Source of the DNA: Planctomycetota bacterium
GTDB lineage: Bacteria; Planctomycetota; SZUA-567
Length of the DNA stretch: 64,000 nt
NCBI GenBank assembly: GCA_031254915.1
Contig: JAIRTL010000005.1
Location: forward strand, 19,654-83,653
Direction: 5' to 3'
The position numbers and the translations under genes were made by a program. Shown here piece by piece: positions 18,326 through 27,510 of this stretch; the first letter of the stretch is position 1, and each line of letters opens with the position of its first letter. The notes beneath the pieces were generated by a model that searched no databases, was not told where the DNA came from, and was given only the letters and a program-made list of their open reading frames with translations.

Positions 18326-21300
18326 GCGGCCGGCCGGGCGGCCGGGGCGTCGGCGCTTTCCCCGTTCGCCCGCTCGCGTTCCCGCTTGCGCCCCTTGAGG
18401 AGCGGAACCAGTTCGTTGACGTACGCCGCCTCCTCGACGAGCAGCTTTTCATCCTTGAAATATTCGGCGAACGCGTTGGCCATCATGAGCGCGTGGTCGA
18501 AGTATTCCTTGTCGATGGCGCGGTACACGACCTTGAAATAATGCTGCTTGCCGGGGAAATGGTCGCGGAAGGCCCCGATCCAGGCCGCGAACGCGTCGAG
18601 CGGAATAAGCCCGCAGTAGCTGCCGAAGGTCAGCGCCGCGTCGTCGTAGAGGCTGCTGTAATCCTTGTCCTTCACCTCCGCCATGGCGGCGCGGTAGAGA
18701 TCGAGATCGCCGTTCAGGAAGGCGAGCATGAGTTTGCTTTTCGGCAGGTCGTCGGAGCCGGCGATGTCGGATCCGAGGCCGGCGCCTTTTTCCGCCGCCC
18801 GCGCCACGCACTCGAGCAGACGGCGCGCCGTCTCCGGATCGTAGAGTTCCGGGTTTTCGTCCGGGTCGAGCATTTCCTGCGCGTAGGACAGGTACAGGGT
18901 CGGCGCGATCCGCATCCAGGACCAGTCCTCGTCGGTTATCTCGCGGCCGCGCTTGGTGTGGTCCTTCTGTTCCGTGGGGTACGGCCCGTCCTCGAGCAAC
19001 CTGGCGAGGGCCGCGTCGCGGCCCTCGCGGGCGACGGCGAAGCGGCCGAGGAGATAATAGCGCATGATCGTGAGGTTGTAGTAGTCGTCCGCCTTGAACA
19101 TCGCCCTGGCGGCGCAGGCCTCGAGTTCGCGGCCGATGGCGCGCATGACGGACGCGTCCCCGTGGGTGAACGCTCCCTTGCCCTTGCCGGACTGGTTCAG
19201 GGAGAGTTTATCGTAGAGGATGACGAGCGTCCTGATGAGCGGGTCCGAATTGATGTAGCCGCGCTGCCCCTTGGCGGCGTCGACATCGTATTTGAGGATG
19301 TCCCAAGCGCGTCCCGGCTCGCCGAGCATCGCCATGTGCATCGCCCAGTAGGAGCGGAACGACGTGACGCGCATGAACGTGGGCGCGTCCTGGCGTTCGA
19401 CGATGTCGCGGAACACCGCTTCCATTTCGCCGAGTGCGGCGAGGGAGGCCTCCTTGTCCTTGGCCTCGAAATGCAGCTGCGCGATCTCGAGCAGGGTGGA
19501 GAGGGTGGCCTGAACATCGCCCCGCACCAATCCGAGTTCGCGGCGGCGGAGTTCGATCGACTTGTCGTACAGGCTCACGCGCTGGTAGAGGGAGCCCAGT
19601 TCCTTGATGTTGCCGACCTCCTGGTCGGTCTCGAGCATCTCCTCCATCTCGCGGATCGCGGCCGAAAAGACGTATTCGTGCCAGTAGCCCTGGACGCGGA
19701 TCATCGCCTCGGAGTAGTCGCGGTCGGCGTAGATGCGCGAGGAAAGGATGAAGGGCGTGCGCGTTTCCTCGTCCGCGAAGCGGAGGAAGATCGGCACCGC
19801 GTCCATGGTCATGTGCGTTTCGCCGCCGCTCCGGTCGAAGGAGCGGTAGGCGGCCTCGACCGCCTCGTTCAGGGTGGATCCCGTGAACTGCAGCACGTTG
19901 CCGGTCTGGAGCACGACGAAGCGGTAGCGGTCCTCCGCCAGCCTGTCCGCGTAGCCGCAGGCAGCGTGGGCGGGGAGGTTCATGACATGGGACAGCTTGC
20001 CCTGGCGGCTGGTGAGGACCTGGAAAAATTCGGCGAGGTCGTCGCAGTCGCCGATCAGTCTCCCGACCCAGCGCCGTTCGAGCGATTCGTAGACGGTCTG
20101 GTGCGTGTCGAGGTGGCCGAAGTGGCTGCCGATGAGGTTGGGCATTTCCGGCAGCGGCGAGTCGGAGCAGTAGCGGAAGAACTGGTGGAAGATCAATCCC
20201 AGTCCGCCCGGGTCCGCGAGGACGCGCGCCGCCTCGTCGAGCCATTCGTCCTCGGCCGCGCGGCGTTCGTCGGCGTCCCCGATGCCGCCGAAGTCGGGGC
20301 TCGGGACAAGGCCGTCGGGCGTCGCGAGGAAGAGCGGATCTCCCTGGTCGTTCCGGATGAGGACATGAAGCGGGAAGTTCCAGCCCGGCTCTCCGTAGAC
20401 GGGCGGCAGTTGGCCGCCGACGTCGCTGGCGATGGCGCGCGCCCAGGCTTCGCGGCTGCCGTCCGCCATGTCGGCGCCGGCGTCGTAGGACGCCGTCAGC
20501 CCATGGGTCGCGTGCCACACTTCGACGCGCTCGGGCACGCCGGGAGGGCGGATGCGGTGTTCGCCATGATAGCGCTCGGCGAGCGAGAAGGCGTAGACGT
20601 AGCGCATCGGCAGGGGCGAATAGAAAACGGTCTTTTCGCCTTCCTCGAGCCGCCATTCGTAGTCGGGGAGGCTTTCGCCGGTGTCGGGATCCTGGTCGTT
20701 GGCGGGGGAGGAGAGGGCGGCTTCGTCCTCGAGCCGCGCGGTGGCGTAGAGCGTGCGCCCGTCTCCCAGGTCGGCGACGAAGACGTCGTACCCGGCCTCG
20801 AGCTTGCCGAGCGCCTCGCGGTATTCGGCGAGTTCCGCGCGCCGGGCCGGCGAAAGCGGCTCGATGAAATAGTCGAGATAGTCGGCTTCGATAAGCCGGC
20901 GGCAGAATTCGGTGTCGAGGTAGTCCCTGGGATCGATCGGGAGATACGCGCCCATGAGCACCGGCGCCAGGGCCTGGCGAAGCGGCTGGGGGATGGATTC
21001 GTCGGCCATGATCCCCTCGTGCAGCCGTTGCGCCGCCTTGCGGAACGCATCGCCGTGGGCGTCCGCGTCGCCGGGAGGCGGCAGGTCGGTCGCGCGGTGG
21101 ACGCCGCCGTCGAAATACAGAAGCCGGTCCGGAGCCGAATCGGCCGCGATGCCGTAGGCGGTCGCGGACGAAACGCCGATGCGCGGCGTGACCGCCGCCA
21201 GGCCGCCCGGTCCCTCGACCACCTTCCATTCCGGATATTGTGCCGGATCGACCCCGGACTTGCGCAGGCCGCGCGCGATCCCGGCCAGCCAGGCGAGAGG

Positions 21301-23349
21301 TTTGTAGAACAGGGGCGACCAGCCGGTATGGAGGGAAAAACCATAGGCGTCGGCGCGCACCGCAGTCTCGTAATCCTCCTCCGACATCGTCACCCGCAGC
21401 GGAACGCCCTGGAAAATCATGTCGACGGTCGAGGCCTTGGGGCCGAAATCGGCGGTGCGCGGATCGATCCGCACGCGCGGATCGCCGAAAGCCGGACGGA
21501 TCAAGCTCCAGGCGATCATCGCGCCCGGGGAGATTTCGCCGCGCCGGTTTTCCGATTGGAGACGGAAGTAGAGGTCTTCGCGAATCGACAGGAGCAGGTC
21601 GGCCTCCATTTCGGCCGCGTCGACGCGTCTGGCCGCCTCGGCGGCGAGGGCGGGATTGGGCGTCGTTTCCGTGCCCGCCTTTTCCGCCAGGTACTCGAGC
21701 GCGCCGTCGATGGGCGCCTCGGCGGACAGGATGCCCCGTGCGAGCGCCGTCGCCTCGTCGATGATGCCGGTCAATTTCGAGATCTGCTCGATCGCCGGCA
21801 GATCGGCTTCGTCCGCCAGCGCGGGAAGATAGGGTTCCTCCGTGTCGAAAAGGAACGCGTGCAACGTCATGGGGAGCATGACCGCGCGCTCCCGGATGGC
21901 GGCGTAGCGGTCGAGGGCGACGCCGCCGCTCTCCCGGCCGAGGGCGGCAATGTCCGCCAACTCGAAACGGAACTCTTCCCGGAGGCGTTCGCCCTGCCGG
22001 TCGATGTTGGCGTCAAGTTCGTTTTCAAGGCGCTCGCGCGCCGGCGGATCGAGCAGGGGCGAGAGCCGCGTGAGAACGGTCCGCCCTTCGTTCAACGATT
22101 CCTCGGGCGTCGTTTCCCCGGAACTCGCCAGTTCGAGCGCCGCATTGACGGCCCGCTCCCCGGCGGCGCGCAAAAGCAGCGGATCGCCGGCGGCGGCGTC
22201 GGTGAAGCGCATGAGCGCCGGCGCGATCCCGTCCGGCTCCGCTTCGTCGACGTCGCGGATGAATTGGTCGAACAGGCGTTCCCGCCGCAGGTGCGCATCG
22301 ATTTTTTGCTCCGCGTCCCGATAATCGGTCCAGCCCAATTGGGCAAGGCCGACGCTCGGTGCGATCCCGTTCCACAGGTTTTCGACCGTCTTCATGCCGG
22401 AACGGCCGGCCTGTTCGTCCCGAGCCAGCAGGGCTTCGGCGGCGGCGGCATGGAAGTCGCCGTCGCGGGAGCGGCGGTCCGCCGCGGCCAGCCGTTCGCC
22501 GAGGGCGGCCGTGGCCGCATCGAACCGGTGCTGCTGCCATCCGAGGTATCCGGCGCCGGCGAGGATCAGCGCCGCCAGGAAAAGGGCGACCGCCGGTCCC
22601 TTGCGGCGGCGCGGCTTGCGCCGCGAGGAAGGCTTGGCGTACCTTCCCGATTCCCACACGGCCCGACCCGAGGTTCCCGTCGCCGGTTCCGGATCGGCGC
22701 TTGCGCCGGGTTGGCCCATGGGCGGAGGACCAGCCTGCGCGGCATGGGGCTGTTCCGCCACCGCGCCGGGCGTGTCGGCGTCGGTGAGCCAATCCCGGAG
22801 GGCGGCGCTTTTTCCGGTTTCCGCCATCGTTTGGCCAGGCGCTTTTTCAGCCGCGGATCCGGAAGCGGCTTCCGTTTGCGGTTCGCGTGCGGGTTCCGGC
22901 TCGGGGGCGGGATTCGGTTTCGCGGCGAATTCCGGCGACGGGCCGGGAGCCGACACGGGTTCGGGCGTCGGCGCCGGTTTGGCGGCTTTGGGCTGCGGTT
23001 CCCCGCGTTTCGGGGGATCGCGGAAAAATTCCGTTTTGCGCTCGGACATCTTCCTGTCGATGAAAGGCGCGGCCTGTCCGAGGTCGACGCCTTTTCCCCC
23101 GCCCTTGCCGTCGAAAAGGACGAAATCCGCGTCAATGGGTATGTCCACAACAGGCGCATAGGCGCCGGTCGCGTATTTCTTCGGCATGACTGGCTGCGTC
23201 TTTCTGACCGCCGGAGCCGCTTCCCCCGGCGTCGAGATGGTGATGGTGACGCGGTGAACCTTTTTACAGGCGGGACAGGTGAACTTCATGTCCATCCGGT
23301 CATTGGGGAGATCAAGATAAATGTCTGAATTAGGGCACTTTACACGCAT
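18322..23349 (-). CDS. Giant zinc-ribbon, single-pass membrane protein with transglutaminase-like motif
   Basis: A 1675-residue protein with no family I can name. The ATG at 23349 has an AAGGA site. It opens with a degenerate zinc-ribbon-like stretch (Cys5, then CPACKK at 25-30). A Pro/Ala/Glu-rich linker (~110-240), a basic patch (RRKPRRRK) and one hydrophobic helix (~253-271) follow. This orients a ~1400-residue helix-rich domain outside the membrane. Within it, GDCDDLAEFF (Cys1102) followed 26 residues later by PAHAACGYA (His1128) resembles the Cys-His core of transglutaminase-like proteases. The last ~500 residues look like helical repeats. It is coupled by a four-base overlap to the GT9 gene, which suggests a cell-envelope role. 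Confidence 0.8.
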   Translation of the reverse strand: MRVKCPNSDIYLDLPNDRMDMKFTCPACKKVHRVTITISTPGEAAPAVRKTQPVMPKKYATGAYAPVVDIPIDADFVLFDGKGGGKGVDLGQAAPFIDRKMSERKTEFFRDPPKRGEPQPKAAKPAPTPEPVSAPGPSPEFAAKPNPAPEPEPAREPQTEAASGSAAEKAPGQTMAETGKSAALRDWLTDADTPGAVAEQPHAAQAGPPPMGQPGASADPEPATGTSGRAVWESGRYAKPSSRRKPRRRKGPAVALFLAALILAGAGYLGWQQHRFDAATAALGERLAAADRRSRDGDFHAAAAEALLARDEQAGRSGMKTVENLWNGIAPSVGLAQLGWTDYRDAEQKIDAHLRRERLFDQFIRDVDEAEPDGIAPALMRFTDAAAGDPLLLRAAGERAVNAALELASSGETTPEESLNEGRTVLTRLSPLLDPPARERLENELDANIDRQGERLREEFRFELADIAALGRESGGVALDRYAAIRERAVMLPMTLHAFLFDTEEPYLPALADEADLPAIEQISKLTGIIDEATALARGILSAEAPIDGALEYLAEKAGTETTPNPALAAEAARRVDAAEMEADLLLSIREDLYFRLQSENRRGEISPGAMIAWSLIRPAFGDPRVRIDPRTADFGPKASTVDMIFQGVPLRVTMSEEDYETAVRADAYGFSLHTGWSPLFYKPLAWLAGIARGLRKSGVDPAQYPEWKVVEGPGGLAAVTPRIGVSSATAYGIAADSAPDRLLYFDGGVHRATDLPPPGDADAHGDAFRKAAQRLHEGIMADESIPQPLRQALAPVLMGAYLPIDPRDYLDTEFCRRLIEADYLDYFIEPLSPARRAELAEYREALGKLEAGYDVFVADLGDGRTLYATARLEDEAALSSPANDQDPDTGESLPDYEWRLEEGEKTVFYSPLPMRYVYAFSLAERYHGEHRIRPPGVPERVEVWHATHGLTASYDAGADMADGSREAWARAIASDVGGQLPPVYGEPGWNFPLHVLIRNDQGDPLFLATPDGLVPSPDFGGIGDADERRAAEDEWLDEAARVLADPGGLGLIFHQFFRYCSDSPLPEMPNLIGSHFGHLDTHQTVYESLERRWVGRLIGDCDDLAEFFQVLTSRQGKLSHVMNLPAHAACGYADRLAEDRYRFVVLQTGNVLQFTGSTLNEAVEAAYRSFDRSGGETHMTMDAVPIFLRFADEETRTPFILSSRIYADRDYSEAMIRVQGYWHEYVFSAAIREMEEMLETDQEVGNIKELGSLYQRVSLYDKSIELRRRELGLVRGDVQATLSTLLEIAQLHFEAKDKEASLAALGEMEAVFRDIVERQDAPTFMRVTSFRSYWAMHMAMLGEPGRAWDILKYDVDAAKGQRGYINSDPLIRTLVILYDKLSLNQSGKGKGAFTHGDASVMRAIGRELEACAARAMFKADDYYNLTIMRYYLLGRFAVAREGRDAALARLLEDGPYPTEQKDHTKRGREITDEDWSWMRIAPTLYLSYAQEMLDPDENPELYDPETARRLLECVARAAEKGAGLGSDIAGSDDLPKSKLMLAFLNGDLDLYRAAMAEVKDKDYSSLYDDAALTFGSYCGLIPLDAFAAWIGAFRDHFPGKQHYFKVVYRAIDKEYFDHALMMANAFAEYFKDEKLLVEEAAYVNELVPLLKGRKRERERANGESADAPAARPAA

Positions 23350-23465
23350 GGACTCATTCCTTGTCCCGTGGCCGGGCAACCGGGAAACGGCAAAACGGGC
23401 ATCCGTCCGGATCGGCCCGCGCGCACACGATCAGAATTTCCACCGCATTGTCGGTGCCAGTATAA

Positions 23466-23597
23466 ATATACCGCATCACGGTTCGGAGTTGTGATTCCCT
23501 CAACTGTGCGCGGCCATGGAATGACCTGGGGAAACGAAGGTGAAACAGGGCGTCCCCTCTCCCCTATTTTCATAATTCCAGGCCGTAGCCGGTATAT
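23466..23597 (+). repeat. Dispersed inverted-repeat element, full copy
   Basis: A 132-bp copy. Its outer ends match perfectly over eight bases: ATATACCG on the left and CGGTATAT on the right. It lies about 115 bases upstream of the giant gene and just beyond the ROK remnant. Confidence 0.8.
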
Positions 23598-23657
23598 ATG
23601 CCGCGCGTCCCTCGCCGCCGGACGCGGGCAAGGAATCAATTGTATGAATACGCGTCT

Positions 23658-24053
23658 ATGGGTGCAATCCTGCTCTTTCGCCTCGTGGCGGATGCGAGCC
23701 TGGCCGGCGGCGCCGATAAGGCCCGCATTGCCGCCGAGTTGCGCGGAAAGGATTTCCATGGTGCGGCCGGGGCGCTTGTTCCGGTCGAGGCGGGTGGAGC
23801 GGACGGCGTCGAAAAGCGGCGCTCCGGCCTGGATCATGCCGCGGGAGATGACGTAGCGCCCGGGGTTGACCGGTTCCGCCACGTCCGAGGCGGGAACACC
23901 GGGGAAGCGGCCCGTCTCCTCGGCGGTTCGCAACGGCGTCGGGTCGCCGTTTCCGGCGGCGGCGAAAATATCGGCTGGGGTCAGGCCGTCGTCCACGACC
24001 GCCGCCCGCAGGTTGGCGCCGCCAAGGTCGACCCCGGCGTAGCGTCCGGCCAT
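23658..24053 (-). pseudogene. Internally deleted ROK-family sugar kinase remnant
   Basis: The first ~55 residues (YAGVDLGGANLRAAVVDDG) are the N-terminal ATP-binding region of a ROK/glucokinase protein. They are followed directly by the family's C-terminal end (GMIQAGAPLFDAVR and ILSAQLGGNAGLIGAAGQA). The ~180 central residues of a normal ~310-residue ROK kinase, including the sugar-binding and zinc-binding parts, are missing without a frameshift. The reading frame then runs on into the adjacent repeat element without a natural stop. It begins 51 bases after the response regulator. It cannot be an active kinase. Confidence 0.75.
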
Positions 24054-24104
24054 GCGGGCCCTCCCCGGTCCGCTTCGGCGCGGGCGGCTGTTCCGGCTTC
24101 CGTG

Positions 24105-25442
24105 TCAGTCGCCGATGCCGAGCTGGCGCATCTTTTCCCACAGGTTTTTACGGCTGATGCCAAGGGCGGCGGCGGTCTGCGACCGGTTGCCGCCGTGAAT
24201 GGAGAGCACTTTCCCGATATGCGCCCGTTCCGCCCGCTTGACGGCGGAGGCGAGGGACAGGTCGCCGTCGCCGCCTGTTTCCGCGCCGGGCGGGAGGAGG
24301 TCCCTGGCGCTCAGTTCCTCCGCGCCGCCGCGCAGGGCGAGGGCGCGGCAAACCGCGTTTTCGAGCTGGCGGACGTTCCCGGGCCAGTCGTAGGATACGA
24401 TCTCCGACATCGCGTCGGCGCCGATATGCGGAAGCGGCCCCTGGTTGTGCTTGGCGACGAAGCTCCGCACCAGATCGGGGATGTCGCCCCGTCGTTCGCG
24501 CAGGGGTGGCAGGTCGATGCGCAGGACATGGAGCCGGTAATACAGGTCGGCGCGAAAGCGGCCCTCGGCCGCGAGCGCCCCGAGATCGGTTTTCGACGCG
24601 GCGATGACCCTGATGTCCACCCGTCGCGACTCCATGCCGCCGATGCGGCGAAATTCGCGTTCCTGAAGGACGCGCAAAAGCTTCACCTGCGTGTCAAGGC
24701 GCATGTCGTCGATGTCGTCGAGGAACAGGGTGCCGCCCTCCGCCTCCTCGAAGCGGCCGGCGCGCTCGTTCTTGGCGTCGGTGAAGGCGCCCTTTTCGTG
24801 GCCGAACAGTTCGTCGTCGAGCAGCGCCGGCGACAGCGCGCCGCAGGATACGGCCACGAACGGCTTGCGCCAGCGGGCGCTTTCCTCGTGGATCGCCTTG
24901 GCTATCACTTCCTTGCCGGAGCCGCTCTCGCCGACGATGAGCAGGGTCGCATCCGTGATCGCCGCCTGGCGGGCGATTCCGAGAATTTTCGCGAAGCTCT
25001 CCGACACCCCGCCGACGACCTGCGCGAAGCCGCGCTTGTTCCGTTCCGGGCCGTCCTCGCCGCGCCAGATGCCGGTCGCGCTCTTGCCGGAGCGTTTTTC
25101 GCCGATGCGGTCCAGCACCTTGACGAGCGCCTCGCCGAGGAAGGGTTTTTCGAGAAAATCGTAGGCGCCGTCGCGCATCGCCTCGACGGCGAGGCCGATG
25201 CTGCCGTGGCCGGTGATCGCCACCGCGTCGGCGCCGCTCTTCTTGGCGGCGCGGATGACCTGAAGGCCGTCGGCGCCGGGCATGCGCAGGTCCGTCACCA
25301 CGCAGTCGAAGCGGTGGTCCGCGAGTTGCGCCAGCGCCTTGTCCCCGTCGGAAACGAGGGTCACGGCGTGCCCCGCCTCCTCGAGGTCGTCGCGGAGCGT
25401 GATGCGCAAAAGCGCCTCGTCGTCTGCAAGGAGAATCCTCAT
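24105..25442 (-). CDS. Sigma-54-dependent NtrC-type response regulator
   Basis: A 445-residue transcription activator. The receiver domain (1-~115) has the phospho-acceptor Asp51 in VVTDLRMPG and the conserved Lys in LEKPF. The AAA+ domain has Walker A GESGSGKE (171-178), the sigma-54 contact loop GAFTDA (218-223) and the WPGNVRQLEN segment. A Fis-type helix-turn-helix (NRSQTAAALGISRKNLWEK) closes the protein. It is coupled by ATGA overlap to the sensor kinase upstream. The target genes are unknown; I found no clear -24/-12 site in the window. Confidence 0.95.
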   Translation of the reverse strand: MRILLADDEALLRITLRDDLEEAGHAVTLVSDGDKALAQLADHRFDCVVTDLRMPGADGLQVIRAAKKSGADAVAITGHGSIGLAVEAMRDGAYDFLEKPFLGEALVKVLDRIGEKRSGKSATGIWRGEDGPERNKRGFAQVVGGVSESFAKILGIARQAAITDATLLIVGESGSGKEVIAKAIHEESARWRKPFVAVSCGALSPALLDDELFGHEKGAFTDAKNERAGRFEEAEGGTLFLDDIDDMRLDTQVKLLRVLQEREFRRIGGMESRRVDIRVIAASKTDLGALAAEGRFRADLYYRLHVLRIDLPPLRERRGDIPDLVRSFVAKHNQGPLPHIGADAMSEIVSYDWPGNVRQLENAVCRALALRGGAEELSARDLLPPGAETGGDGDLSLASAVKRAERAHIGKVLSIHGGNRSQTAAALGISRKNLWEKMRQLGIGD

Positions 25443-26629
25443 GCCCTGGTTCCTCCGCTTCGCACGCCGGTCGAGGCGGCCAGGGCCGGCTTGATGGCGC
25501 GACCGGAGTCCGCGGCAGGCAGCTCGACCGTGGCCTTGGTGCCCTCCCCTTTGTTGCTGTTCAGGGTCAGGGCGCCGCCGTATCCGGCGACGATGTGGTG
25601 GGCGATCGACAATCCGAGGCCGGTGCCTTTCCCGACCGGTTTCGTGGTGTGAAAATATTCGAAGCTGGCCGACACCTCGTCGAGGGTGAGGCCGGTGCCG
25701 GTATCGCGGATCTCCACCACGATCCAGTCCATCACCCGCTCCGTCCTGACGGTGAGAGTGCCGCCGCGCGGCATGGCGTCTATGGCGTTGATGAGGAGAT
25801 TCAGGAAAACGTGCTGAAGGTCGCCGGAATCGGCGATCACCCTGAAGCGGTCCGGCCGTTTCGGGTCGTCCCGCTCCACCTCGTCCACCAGCGTGACGCC
25901 GGCGGGTTCGAGCATGTGCCTGATCAGTTCCATCGACTGCCGGACGGCGAGGCTCGCCGAGGTCGGAGCCACCTCCGGCCGCTTCCGGGAGAAGTCGAGG
26001 ATGCGTCTGACCGTCCCCCGCATGCGTTTGAGCCCCTCCTCGCAGAGATAAAAGTATTCAGCCGACCGTTCGGGGGTGAGACCGCCTTTCTTCAGGCGCG
26101 CGAGGGCGTTCATGACGCCGCCGAGGGGGTTGTTGATTTCGTGGGCGACGCCGGCGGCGAGTCTGCCGGTGGCGGCGAGGCGTTCCGTGAAGGCGAGATC
26201 CTTCTGCGTCTTCTCGATTTCGGCGGTCGCCGCCCTGACCTTGTCCTCGAGATGGGTGCGCGCCTCGCCGACCTCCGCCGCCATGTAATTGAAGGATTCG
26301 GCGAGCTGGCCGAGTTCGTCGCGCCTGCCGGCGACGGGAATGATGGCGCGCTCTCCCGAAGCGAGTTGGCGGGTCGCGAGGACGATGTCGTCCAGCGGCC
26401 CCAGCACCAGCCGCTCGAGCGTCCAATACAGGATCGCGGACATGACGGTCAGGCCGATGAGGATCGCCGTGGCGATGGCGAAAAGGCCCGGGGCCCAGAT
26501 GTCGTCGCCACGTTCCGGATTGAAGGCGTCCCCGGACAGGTAGGCGGCCTCGATCATGATGACCAGCATCAAACCGTTGATCAGCATGAGGCCGATGAAG
26601 GAGAAAAGAATTTTTCTGCGTAGAGTCAT
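25439..26629 (-). CDS. Membrane sensor histidine kinase
   Basis: A 396-residue kinase partner of the NtrC-type regulator. Two membrane helices (~7-27 and ~47-69) enclose a short ~20-residue external loop, so the signal may be sensed in the membrane or by other means. A HAMP-like segment (~70-125) and a coiled linker lead to the phospho-acceptor His163 in GVAHEINNPLG. The ATPase domain shows NLLINAID (N box), RDTGTG (G1) and GKGTGLGLS (G2). Its gene is the first of the pair. Confidence 0.94.
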   Translation of the reverse strand: MTLRRKILFSFIGLMLINGLMLVIMIEAAYLSGDAFNPERGDDIWAPGLFAIATAILIGLTVMSAILYWTLERLVLGPLDDIVLATRQLASGERAIIPVAGRRDELGQLAESFNYMAAEVGEARTHLEDKVRAATAEIEKTQKDLAFTERLAATGRLAAGVAHEINNPLGGVMNALARLKKGGLTPERSAEYFYLCEEGLKRMRGTVRRILDFSRKRPEVAPTSASLAVRQSMELIRHMLEPAGVTLVDEVERDDPKRPDRFRVIADSGDLQHVFLNLLINAIDAMPRGGTLTVRTERVMDWIVVEIRDTGTGLTLDEVSASFEYFHTTKPVGKGTGLGLSIAHHIVAGYGGALTLNSNKGEGTKATVELPAADSGRAIKPALAASTGVRSGGTRA

Positions 26630-26737
26630 GTCGTCGTCGGGTGATCTCGGTTAGAGGATGAAAACAACATCACACTCCGCCCGGAGGCGGAGAGAATCTT
26701 TCAGTCCCGCAAGGTTGTCCTGGAAAACGCGTCCTTT

Positions 26738-26766
26738 ATTATAGCGATACCCGATCCGCCTGCAAA
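26738..26766 (-). promoter_or_regulatory. Candidate promoter of the two-component operon
   Basis: On the minus strand a perfect TATAAT (26743-26738) lies 17 bases after TTTGCA (26766-26761). The predicted leader of ~100 bases contains a small CTCCGCC/GGCGGAG hairpin (26675-26692) ahead of the kinase gene start. Confidence 0.55.
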
Positions 26767-26850
26767 CCTAATGGATAAACCGGGCGCTTTTTTCACGGAA
26801 CATGTTCAGTGAACTTTTGGAAAGAATCGAACAAACCACCGTTGGAGCAT

Positions 26851-26978
26851 TTATGCCGTTCACGTTTCGGAGCTGTGATTTCCTCAACTGTGCGCCGCCG
26901 GGGAATGACCCAGTGAAGCAAACGCGGAACAGGGCGACCCCCATCCTCAATTTTCACAATTTCGGGCGGCGGCCGGCG
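26851..26978 (+). repeat. Dispersed inverted-repeat element, full copy
   Basis: A 128-bp copy (left end TTATGCCGTTCACGTTTCGG, right end TTTCGGGCGGCGGCCGGCGA) in the 880-base gap between the sensor kinase and the DUF1538 gene. No gene is visible in that gap. Confidence 0.75.
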
Positions 26979-27225
26979 AAAACTTCACATTTGGAAAGCG
27001 TCGATCCTTCGTTGCGTTTCTCTCTCGGCGTATTTTCGCCAAAAACAACGTGAAAATGCCCCTGCCGATCGACACCTTCGGTTGAACGCTTTCTAAACGC
27101 AAATTGGGAACGCTCATAGACGCCGCACAGTCATGCCGTCCCCATTCGGCGCCGATGGCGATCCGGCGCGCCGGTTCGTCATTTTCCATATTGCTTCCCG
27201 TCCCCCGAATACGGTAGGATAGTAC

Positions 27226-27459
27226 GATATGCTTGGCGCGGCTCGAAATTGTGAAAATTGAGGATGGGGGCCGCCCTGTTCCGCACCTGTTTTCCTTGGG
27301 GTGTTTTGCGAAGTTGAATGGACATCCCGTTACGCATGTCGGTTTGTCCCGCCGCATCCCGGAGGCCGGGTCTTTCGTAGCATTTGGGCACAATGCGCCA
27401 GCCATTTCATACCCGCGCACGGTCGAGGGAATCACAACTCCGGACCGCGCTTGGCATAG
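27226..27459 (-). repeat. Dispersed inverted-repeat element with extra module B
   Basis: A 234-bp reverse-oriented copy. Ends: GATATGCTTGGCGCGGCTCG on the left and GGACCGCGCTTGGCATAG on the right. A ~100-bp insert (about 27305-27405, with GCGAAGTTGAATGGACATCC) is shared with the large copy at 9511-9850 and the fragment at 33444-33502. Confidence 0.75.
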
Positions 27460-27510
27460 TGTCCGCTCATCATTGAAAACATAAACGCCGTTCGCGGCGG
27501 GGAGTCTGGT

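Noticed and set aside
18256..23328. A 1690-codon open frame on the + strand opposite the giant membrane-protein gene
   Set aside because: It is a GC-rich antisense shadow: its composition is Arg/Gly/Val-heavy with no recognisable domain, while the opposite strand encodes a zinc ribbon, a membrane helix and a coherent start and stop overlap.
23340..23657. The C-terminal extension of the ROK remnant's reading frame
   Set aside because: This stretch is translated inverted-repeat element, not kinase; similar peptide strings arise from other copies of the same element.
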